Part shown: positions 28,135 to 37,200 of the stretch, in pieces
How the letters are laid out: the number at the start of each line of letters is the position of its first letter
How positions within the stretch are numbered: the first letter of the stretch is position 1
Source of the DNA: Lactiplantibacillus paraplantarum
GTDB taxonomy: Bacteria > Bacillota > Bacilli > Lactobacillales > Lactobacillaceae
Direction of reading: 5' to 3'
Assembly (NCBI RefSeq): GCF_003641145.1
Contig: NZ_CP032744.1
Span: forward strand, 2,108,001-2,172,000
DNA: 64,000 nt
The notes under the pieces: generated by a model
Databases searched by the model: none
What the model saw: only the letters and a program-made list of their open reading frames with translations
Told to the model about the DNA's origin: nothing
Translations under genes and position numbers: made by a program

Positions 28135-28584
28135 TTATTCCCCTTTTCCATATGCTTTGTCAAACTGATCAAATACCAATGCGTATACTAGAGCTGTTTG
28201 ACCTTCCAGCTCATACGGATAGTCTTCAAGTGCATGATACAAAGCTTTCATTCGTGCAGAATATGAGCTAATTTCAATGCTTACAGGTTCGTCCACCAAT
28301 TGATCAAACTCTTTTTGAGCTTCATCCATGGTATAGTCATCTTTCAGAATTAGAGTCTTTTTGTCTTCCTTATAAACAAAGTTCCCATCTTTATCCGTTT
28401 TAAAGAAATTCTTTTGGGTTGCTAATTGGTCAGCGTTAAATTGCTTATTAAGATCCTCTAGATGCTTAATTAACCACGTCCGCCCAAGCGAAGCTCGGCC
28501 TTTAAGCTTGAACTCTGATAAAGTATTGCCGATGGTTACTAGTTGTCCATTTGTGAATGTTACTACTTCTTTTCTTGCTGTCAT
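28135..28584 (-). CDS. Phage protein, probably DUF1617 family
   Basis: This 149-residue, lysine-rich protein begins MTARKEVVTFTNGQL. Length and position right after the tail fibre fit the DUF1617 family, which is common in lactobacillus siphophages. Function is unknown. The assignment rests on recall of the sequence pattern, not on a search. Confidence 0.6.
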   Translation of the reverse strand: MTARKEVVTFTNGQLVTIGNTLSEFKLKGRASLGRTWLIKHLEDLNKQFNADQLATQKNFFKTDKDGNFVYKEDKKTLILKDDYTMDEAQKEFDQLVDEPVSIEISSYSARMKALYHALEDYPYELEGQTALVYALVFDQFDKAYGKGE

Positions 28585-28601
28585 AATTGACTATACCTCT
28601 T

Positions 28602-31600
28602 TCATTTGTTTGACTTCATTTCTAATTCAGTTATACGATCCCGATAGTTACGAATCAATGGGATAAGAGCTAATGCGACCCGGTCGTATTGAATACCCCG
28701 GACGCTACCATTATCATCGTACTCGACAAGTTCATTCAGACCAGCGTCGTCCAGATCATCAGCAATCATTCCGAAATAAGTTTCTGGAGTTTTAGCATTA
28801 GAATCACGAGTTTTTTCTAATACTTCTTCTTTGTCTTTCCAGTGTGCAACTGGAACTTCTAGAAGTTTATCACCCAGCTGGGTCTCAAATGTTCGAACAA
28901 TGTCGGTCTTGTACTTAGCAGCGGAATTCGACGGAACTAATGCCCCATCGGGAGCCAAATAAGCATTCGCACCATGAGATGTTGTATGGGTACTCTTTAG
29001 ATAAATATAACTAGCCTGCATACTAATGTTAGAACCATGCAAACCGGTGCCTGCGTGACCAGGATCACCAACTCTTATATACGGTGATAGTCTTATGCCA
29101 TCAGTGAATACGCGACCACCAGATATAAGCACACCCCGTTCGGCGCCACCAATCTTAGTTACTTGCCATCCGCTGGTTGAGTGCCCTCCAGAAATACCTG
29201 AGAAACTTTCTTCTCCCATTGGCGAAGTAAATATATTGCCGTCATTATGCTGGTGAGTAACTACAAAATAGTCACGGGCCCAGAAGGTTGCCCCGCCCCA
29301 AGATGCCCCCGCCATAGCGTTACTGATACGAACATATGGGGTTTTTTGCTGTGAAAATAATTGTGGTTCAATCATTTGAATTTCTCCACCCGATATGAAC
29401 ACACGATTATCCTTGTTAGCAACTGAGATATACTTACTATTAATGTTAATGTCAATCGCGTTATCAGATGAATGGATACGCCCTGCTTGGAACTCAACAT
29501 TACCAGTGTTCAGATTAATTGATAAGTTACTACCTTTAATCGTACCGGTTGTTATATTGTTCGCATTCAAATTGATTACATTTATATGTGCAGCATTGAT
29601 GGTTCCTGCAGCAATTTTATCAGCACTTAGGTTCTCAATCATGCCGTCCTTAATGACAGCATTATCAATATAGGTAGCAGCCGTAATATGCAGGTTGTTA
29701 CCGTGTATCTTAATTCCTTCAGGAGAGATATTAATTGCGTTAATAATCCCATTCTTTTCAACACGAAGAGCAATCCGGTCATTAGTTTGAAGGATAGCAG
29801 AATATGCGTGCTGAAGTTCTGCACCAGTTGTAATATCAGGAACATAGGCCGCAGCTTTATCTCCTTGGTTGAGCATTGGGCATATCATCGCAACATGACC
29901 ACCACCATGAACACGAAATGAAAGGCAAACAGTTTCAGTTCCATCCGGAGGGATGACATTTTCAACTTTAATTAGTTCCAGTCCACGGCTGTTTTTATGC
30001 GTTTCCTTGTATCCAATACGAGCGCCCTTAGTGTCGTAAAATTCAACAATAATCATCGCATCGATGCCAACGTGATCAACATTTATATAAGCACTAGCCG
30101 ACCATGGAGTTGAGGTGTCCAGCCCAATAACAATTTTTCTTGAGAACAAATTATACCAAGTATTGGTATCTGTCGTTGTTGGTTGATTAATACAAATACC
30201 TTGGTACCCGTTAACCCATGACCAAGCAAAATCTGACTTATACCAAGTTGCAGTTGTCCCACCAGTCCAAGATGTTCCATCCATATAGTCATATTGGAAT
30301 TGTGAGTTAGTTACAATATTTCTTTTGCCAAAGGTATTGACCTGCCCTACAACAGAAGTTATCTGGTTGCTCAATTGCTCTACCTTGGATTGATAGGTGC
30401 TATTATCCACTTTGCCACGAACCGTCGTTTGAATGGCGTCCACAGTTTGCGAAATGCTTGAAAGTGCTGTGATTGTCGCATTGTCCAACGGACTAGTGGA
30501 ATAATCAGTTGCGTTTGAACCTAACTCTAGTTTCATATTGGAGAATGTAATAGTGGCTGTCGAAGGCACATTATCAAGGCGGAGATAAACACCTTGTTGC
30601 GAAAACCCATTCAGCTTGATGGTTGCCACATAATGTTTCTTTGTGGTGCCAACAGTACTATCAATATACCCCATCCAAGTTCCACCGTCTGAGTTACCAT
30701 TATTTTGGATAGTAAAGTTCGCAGAAGCCGTAGAAATAGCATCAAAGCTTAGAGTTACTGTAGTTCCTGCTTCTAATCTTCTGCTTAATGCGTACATTTG
30801 ATATGCCTGGTTAACTTTATTGGCACCTGTTACAACGTATGGTTTATAGGTTTTCAATAACAAGTTGGTTCCCACAGCACTATCTTGAACCTGCTGCTGA
30901 ACGGTCATCAAGGTGCTACTGAAGGAACTAGATGTTGCTTGCAACTGGCTAATATCATGCTTATTCGTGTTATTGTCACTGCTCAAAGAATCAAAGCTAG
31001 CAGATAAAGACTTAGTAGATGCCTGAAGCGTACCAATGTCAGTAGTGTGTTTACCGATAGTATTGTTAACAGTCGTAAACTGAGCTTTAAACCCACTGGA
31101 ATCGGCTTTAAGATCATTGATACTGGTTGTATGCCCATCGACGGTACTCTTAACACTGGATATGGTACCGTTAATTCCGTCAGAAGTTGTCTTAATCTGG
31201 GTCTGAGTCCAAGTCTGGGTGGCGTAGCCGTTAAGGTCCTTCTGCTCAATTTTCTTGGAAATATCAGCTTTCATACTATCCACAGTTTGGGAAAGCTTTG
31301 ATACAGCTGTGACTGTTGCATTATCTGCTGGATTAGGGCACCAATCAGTAGCTAGACTACCTTTTTCCAGCTTAAGATGACTTACAGTCCCGGTTCCAGA
31401 ACCAGAAAATTGAATATATCCATTAGCAGATTCAACGCTTGTTATATTTTCTGGTACTACAAATGTTGATGATATTCTTCCTGAACCTGAACTATTAGTA
31501 GAAGGGATATTATACCAAGGACCAAAATAGCGTGTGTTGCTATCCGTAAATAGTTTTACTTCCCAACCAATACGGTTTTTAGCACTTCCTGCGACAAATC

Positions 31601-33818
31601 CTTGATATTCATAATCAACTGAGATCGTTACAACTTCTCCTTCTAGCCCTTTAAGTAGAGATAGAAAATCATCATTGTTTTCATTTGAAACGAAACCACC
31701 TGTAAATGTTCCGGTTAAAATTTTATCTGCAGTACCAGTTAATAGGTTAGTCCCAACAGCGCTGTTTTGAACTTGTGTTTGAACAGTTTCTAAGGTAGTG
31801 CTGACTTCTGTGGCAGTCTGTTTAAGTTGACTAATATCGTTCTTATTAGTACCATTATCAGTCGTTAACGTATTAAACCCAGTAGTCAATTCCTTGGACG
31901 TCGTTTGTAAAGTACCAATATCAGTGGTGTGCTTACCCAGAGTATTATTAACAGTCGTAAACTGGCTCTTAAATGAACTTGAGTCAGCTTTAAGGTCATT
32001 AATACTGGTAGTCTGACTGTCGACAGTACTCTTAATACTTGACATGGTTCCGTTAATACCATCAGCAGTCATTTTAATCTGATTTTGAGTCCACGTCTGG
32101 GTGGCGTATCCATCCAAATCAGTCTTGGTCAGTTTTGTAGCTAAGCCATTCTCTAATTCAGCAATGGTCATAGTCGATCCGTCAGTTAGTGTCTTATAAC
32201 TCTGACTAACTGCCCCGGCAATTTGCTTGGCATCTTTAGAATCAGCGGCAGCAGAAGAAGCCTGTTTAACTGCAACACTAGCGTCACTTTGAGCACCAAG
32301 TGCACTAGCTAAGGCACTCTCTGCTTTTTGGTCAACTTTTCCGAATTCCGAGGCTGTAGAGTTTGCTTTAGCAACTGCGATACTAGCGTCGCTTTGAGCA
32401 CCTACTGCTTGATCCAGTGCTTGATTAGCTAGTGCATTTGTATCATCGTACTTGGCCGCAAGCTGGTCAGCCTTATCACTGGCCGCTTTAGCTGCATCTG
32501 TACTAGCCTTAGCTTCCAGTTCCACTTGGTCAACTTTTGCTTTCACTTCTTCCCCAGTAGCGTCCGACACAGTAAGTACCCATTTACCAGTTCCATCTGC
32601 CTGACGCTCGTAAGTCCACAATTCAACTTTATTACCGTTCTGCTTGTACCAGATATCGTTAAATTTAGCTCCGTATGGCGGTTCAGTTGTATCTGTACCA
32701 TAGATATAGTTACCCGAAGCACCTTGCCGTCCACCTAAGTCAGCAACATATTGTGATAGCTCGCCTCGCCAAGCATAGCTACTACTAGAGGTTGAGGTCT
32801 GATCTGCTTTAGAAACAGCAGACAAACTGCCATCAAACGTCATAGTATAACCATTATTAGGCACGTTGAACTTGTTGCCTTTAGTATCCTGTAGTGTTAG
32901 CCAATCGCCAGCTTCTATTGCAGGATTGCCAAACCAATTCAAACTGAAAGGGTAGAAGGTCAATCTCTGTAACTGTTGCCATATTGATGTTAAGCGATCC
33001 ATTGTCATCAAACTGTTGGTGAGTTTAATCTGTGATCCTGACGTTGCCCCTACTTGAAGCGTGTTTGTAGTTTCGGTACTCTGACCTGTTGAATCCGTAG
33101 TAGTCGTTGTGACCTCACACTGAATACCGCCAATTTTGTATGGTGCTTCATTTTTCGTTAAGCCACCTTGTTCGTATTGGCTCGGGTCTAATGTATAATC
33201 TGGCTCTGCAATCGTTCGAATTGTTAATTTGCCGTCCCTATCAAACGTTACAAATCCTGCATAAAATTGAGCAATCATACCAATTGCATTTCGATACGTT
33301 TGACCGGTAATAGCACTCGGTAAGTCAACTTGTACAGGCAAACGACTAATGTCAGTTGTATTAAGCAAAACGCCAGCCAAATTTGCAATTTCTGCAATCA
33401 CACTGGTCATTTTCGCAGGGTAAGTTAACTTAGAAGTGTAGGTACCCTCCAATAGACACATCTGGTCATATGCCTTAATTGTTGTCTCATCGTTGTTTCG
33501 GTCCATTTGAATGTCATCTGATACGATAAAAAGACCAAGCGAGCTATACTCATAGCCATTAGATGTTTTTATACCAATCTTAGGCCATACCGTCATGCCA
33601 GGTTTAAGTCCTTCAATTAAGTGCGAAAACTTAATTGTCACGCTGTTTTCATAATTCGAGCCAATACCAAACGTATCTCCAGTATAGCCACCTGCGTCAT
33701 ATGAAATGGATGCAACATCTGTCGTTTTATAGTCAATCTTGTTAATTGTGACAACTGCATCCAACGTCCGTTCAGTTGCCTTCCATGCAACAAGGGCTAA
33801 ATCAGATTGCTTAATCAT
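28602..33818 (-). CDS. Tail tip/fibre protein with S74-type C-terminal chaperone
   Basis: The 1738-residue baseplate protein probably binds the host surface. The first ~400 residues look like a tail-hub (Tal-like) domain. A long coiled-coil middle contains a duplicated block, residues about 572-740 and 866-1030, each starting TWTQ.QIK and each followed by a beta-rich module that begins NLL. The C-terminal ~120 residues match a Peptidase_S74 intramolecular chaperone: the SNSAAKYKTDI start supplies the Ser/Lys pair, and YFGMIADDLDDAGL and a terminal coiled coil follow. Such domains cleave themselves off after trimerisation. Confidence 0.85.
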   Translation of the reverse strand: MIKQSDLALVAWKATERTLDAVVTINKIDYKTTDVASISYDAGGYTGDTFGIGSNYENSVTIKFSHLIEGLKPGMTVWPKIGIKTSNGYEYSSLGLFIVSDDIQMDRNNDETTIKAYDQMCLLEGTYTSKLTYPAKMTSVIAEIANLAGVLLNTTDISRLPVQVDLPSAITGQTYRNAIGMIAQFYAGFVTFDRDGKLTIRTIAEPDYTLDPSQYEQGGLTKNEAPYKIGGIQCEVTTTTTDSTGQSTETTNTLQVGATSGSQIKLTNSLMTMDRLTSIWQQLQRLTFYPFSLNWFGNPAIEAGDWLTLQDTKGNKFNVPNNGYTMTFDGSLSAVSKADQTSTSSSSYAWRGELSQYVADLGGRQGASGNYIYGTDTTEPPYGAKFNDIWYKQNGNKVELWTYERQADGTGKWVLTVSDATGEEVKAKVDQVELEAKASTDAAKAASDKADQLAAKYDDTNALANQALDQAVGAQSDASIAVAKANSTASEFGKVDQKAESALASALGAQSDASVAVKQASSAAADSKDAKQIAGAVSQSYKTLTDGSTMTIAELENGLATKLTKTDLDGYATQTWTQNQIKMTADGINGTMSSIKSTVDSQTTSINDLKADSSSFKSQFTTVNNTLGKHTTDIGTLQTTSKELTTGFNTLTTDNGTNKNDISQLKQTATEVSTTLETVQTQVQNSAVGTNLLTGTADKILTGTFTGGFVSNENNDDFLSLLKGLEGEVVTISVDYEYQGFVAGSAKNRIGWEVKLFTDSNTRYFGPWYNIPSTNSSGSGRISSTFVVPENITSVESANGYIQFSGSGTGTVSHLKLEKGSLATDWCPNPADNATVTAVSKLSQTVDSMKADISKKIEQKDLNGYATQTWTQTQIKTTSDGINGTISSVKSTVDGHTTSINDLKADSSGFKAQFTTVNNTIGKHTTDIGTLQASTKSLSASFDSLSSDNNTNKHDISQLQATSSSFSSTLMTVQQQVQDSAVGTNLLLKTYKPYVVTGANKVNQAYQMYALSRRLEAGTTVTLSFDAISTASANFTIQNNGNSDGGTWMGYIDSTVGTTKKHYVATIKLNGFSQQGVYLRLDNVPSTATITFSNMKLELGSNATDYSTSPLDNATITALSSISQTVDAIQTTVRGKVDNSTYQSKVEQLSNQITSVVGQVNTFGKRNIVTNSQFQYDYMDGTSWTGGTTATWYKSDFAWSWVNGYQGICINQPTTTDTNTWYNLFSRKIVIGLDTSTPWSASAYINVDHVGIDAMIIVEFYDTKGARIGYKETHKNSRGLELIKVENVIPPDGTETVCLSFRVHGGGHVAMICPMLNQGDKAAAYVPDITTGAELQHAYSAILQTNDRIALRVEKNGIINAINISPEGIKIHGNNLHITAATYIDNAVIKDGMIENLSADKIAAGTINAAHINVINLNANNITTGTIKGSNLSINLNTGNVEFQAGRIHSSDNAIDININSKYISVANKDNRVFISGGEIQMIEPQLFSQQKTPYVRISNAMAGASWGGATFWARDYFVVTHQHNDGNIFTSPMGEESFSGISGGHSTSGWQVTKIGGAERGVLISGGRVFTDGIRLSPYIRVGDPGHAGTGLHGSNISMQASYIYLKSTHTTSHGANAYLAPDGALVPSNSAAKYKTDIVRTFETQLGDKLLEVPVAHWKDKEEVLEKTRDSNAKTPETYFGMIADDLDDAGLNELVEYDDNGSVRGIQYDRVALALIPLIRNYRDRITELEMKSNK

Positions 33819-33832
33819 TAATTTTCACCCTC

Positions 33833-34195
33833 CTACTGTTCAATGAAATCCATTGAAACATTTTGCCAAATATAATCTGATGTCACTGGATTAAGTGTAT
33901 AAATCGGTGCAGTCCGATCACCAACATAAAATGTTTTGGTCACTACTGCACCTTCTTGTGGGTCTAAATAACTGCAAGAAAAAAACTGTCCAGAGACAGC
34001 TTTTAGTATTGTGCTATTCTCGACCAGTGTTAGCGGCCCCCATTTTACTGTTAACTTGCGTTTGATTGCGACACGGTCTCGATGCAAAAGCCCATTCGCG
34101 TCACGTGATGCTTTTGCATCGATATCTTGGATTGCAACTTCTAGGGACTGTGGTGCTTTAACCACTGTCCCACCAATCTTCAGTGAATATGTCAA
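33833..34195 (-). CDS. Short distal tail-type protein
   Basis: This 120-residue, beta-rich protein lies between tape measure and tail fibre, where the distal tail (Dit) protein usually sits. It is much shorter than classical Dit (about 250 residues), so it may hold only the ring-forming core; a DUF6711-type assignment is possible. Start is TTG after GGAGATG. Confidence 0.55.
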   Translation of the reverse strand: MTYSLKIGGTVVKAPQSLEVAIQDIDAKASRDANGLLHRDRVAIKRKLTVKWGPLTLVENSTILKAVSGQFFSCSYLDPQEGAVVTKTFYVGDRTAPIYTLNPVTSDYIWQNVSMDFIEQ

Positions 34196-34208
34196 TCGTA
34201 ATCATCTC

Positions 34209-37200
34209 CTATAGTCTCAACATGTTTTTTCCATTCTTCTGATTTACCCCGTTAATGCCTTTAATGGCAGCATTACCGAACTTCTCATCACCAACTTGCA
34301 ACGTCAAGTTCACATTGATTGGTTGGTTATTCATACTGCCGCCAACATTTGTCATTTGTAAGCCCTGTACAAGCGCGTTAACGATGCTTGTTCCAAGCTC
34401 GTTAATGCCACCACTATTCATACTCTGTGTACTTGTACTACTTGGCTGACTAGCCAGGTTGCTCATATCCATCGACTGAGTTAAAGCTGTAGGCATTTGT
34501 AGGCCATCACTGAACGTTTGTCCCATGAATCTTAGTGCCTGCCTAATCAGCTGCATTGAACGTGGCACGTTAGTCAGTGGCAAGACCATTTCTGGTCTAT
34601 TCTGCTCAGCAATCTCAATCATTTGATGAGCATCAACAAGACCACCATTAGCAAAACGGCGGTGCCCAATCGGTCCACTGTGCAACCAATCAAATTTAGG
34701 CGTGCCCCAAATGACTGTGTGGCCAGCAGCATTGTAGTAATCAGAGTTGTTCAGATAAGCCAATACTTGGTCAAATGATGATCTAAAGTTATGATGTCCA
34801 GGGAAAGCAAATGCATCAAATGTTGACTTGACATACTGTAGTGGTCCACCTGCAGGATTACCAGCTAGCGAGTTCACATCAGTAATTGTCTGCGTAATAT
34901 TTCGATTCCCAGTTTCTGACTTAGCTACTTCAATGATATCGTGTTGCATCTTTGACCACCGCGATTTAGGAACTTTGGTCATCTCTAGTGCGCGACTAAT
35001 CATTGAATGAGTGATTGATCCACCATTTGGTCCTTCGCTCTCGCCGTATTCTTTGAGAATCTTACCGACCCAACTTTTAGCGCTATCAACACTAAAATCC
35101 ACCATACTTTTAGCAACATCTAGCGGATAGCCGCCTAAACCGGTAAATTTAACAAACTTGTTCATAGCAGCTTTCAATACTTTTTCAGGGTGCGTGACAT
35201 CGTCCCAAATATCACTTGCCGTATCTTTCACACCATCGGCAAAACTGCCTACACTGTCCCCTATACCACTGAACAAATCACCAAAATTTGGCATGCTAAA
35301 GTTGAAACTTGGCAAATTGAAGTTACCGATACTTGAAAAGTCAAAATCAAAGTCTCCAATACCACCAGCATAGCGTGGCACCATTGCTGTTGCTTTACGA
35401 GCCGTTTGTGCCGCATTGAGAATTTGAGTTCCTCTTGGAAGATTGACCATCATATTGCGAACGGCTGGGAAAAGACCTGTTCGTCCATTTGGTAACTTGT
35501 ATGCTTCACGATACTTATCACCAACCTGATCATTAACGATTGCTGGACCACCTTTATGGCGACCACCAGTTGCAAATGAAGGCACGCTCCAGTGGCTCAA
35601 TGATTTTGCTTTGCTGGAGGCGCCTACGTGATTGAGAATCCATTTAATGCCATCGATAACGCCATTAACGGCTTTTCCAATCGTACCAATAATTGCATTA
35701 GCAACATCCGCAGAACCCTTTTTTACAGACTTCCAACCAGATGAAAGACCGCCACCAATTTTACCGCCTAAACCACCGGCCCATTTTGCAATTGTTTTAC
35801 CCGTACCAGTTCTAAACGAGGCAACCCAATTACCTAACTGAGTACCGGCTCTTAACGCAGCCGTCCTAGAACTCCCCATTCCAGAATTAGTCTTCGAGCC
35901 TAAACTTCCAGCCCAACTAGAGACAGTCTTACTTGCGCCAGTTCTAAAGTTATTAACCCATGAACCTAACTTACTACCCGCATTCTTGGCTAATCGTTTG
36001 CCATCTTCAACTTTAGTATTAACATTACTACCAATATTTGATGCCCATTTTCGAATACCGACGATTGCACCTTTAGATTTGCTCGTAAACTCAGACGTCC
36101 AGTTACCAATCTTTTTACCCGCTTCTTGAGCAGCCTTTTTACCATCAGAGACTTTCTTGTGAACACCGTTGCCAATATTCGATGCCCAAGTGTTAACAGT
36201 TCTCTTAGCACCGCCAACAAACCCAGTAGTCCAATTACCAATATTCTTTCCTGCTTGTTGGAAATCCTTCTTAGCATTAGTTATATGGGTCCCAACCTTT
36301 TTACCAACACTCTTAGCCCAATCGGAGGCTTTACCCGGTAATTTCGATGCCCATTTAAGAATATTCTTACCTGTTTTTGTATCTTTAAGGAACCAGGAAG
36401 CAATCGTGCCAACCGGATTAATAATAAAACCAATTATTTTAGTCCAATTTTTAGAGATCCAATCGATTGAATCTCCAAACCATTTGGTTATATTCTTCCA
36501 CACAGAATTACAAAAATCTCTAAATTTCTTATTATGTTTGTATAGCGCGACGAATCCAGCAACTAATGCAGCGATAGCCAATACCACTAATGCTACTGGA
36601 TTCGCGTCCATAACTACATTCAATGCAGCTTGACCAACAGCAGCCAGTTTAGACCACACAGACCAACTCTTGAGCGCCTTCCAACCATCTGCTAATGCAG
36701 TAGCATAATCTGACCACTTCATTTTTGCAAGCGACCATAATGTCTTCACGCTGCCAACAGCTTCTTCTAGCTTATCAATTCCAGTAATCCCTTTAAAAAA
36801 GTCTCTGAGAACATGCCCTTTACCACCAATAATAGCCGCTTTGTCAGCTAATTTTCCAAGTAGTCCTATTCCATTACTTAGCCCCGTCATTGTTACTTTA
36901 AATGCAAACATAGTTACTAAGACTTTCGCCATTGCTTCAACGGCCGTATGGTGTTTATCTACCCAACTGGAAATCCCACCTAATGCATCTGCTAACTTCT
37001 TAAGCATGCCAACGATAACTCCACCAGTCCACTTTGCTAATGGCTTAAGAAACGAATCCCATATCCATTTAAAGGCTGGCTGTGAAGCTTGAATAATGCT
37101 GTGTACTAATTTAAGTGCCGCAGATAATGCATCAAAGAACGTTGGAATTAAATTGGTAATCGTGTATTTGGCCAATGGTAACAGGATATTCTGATATCCC

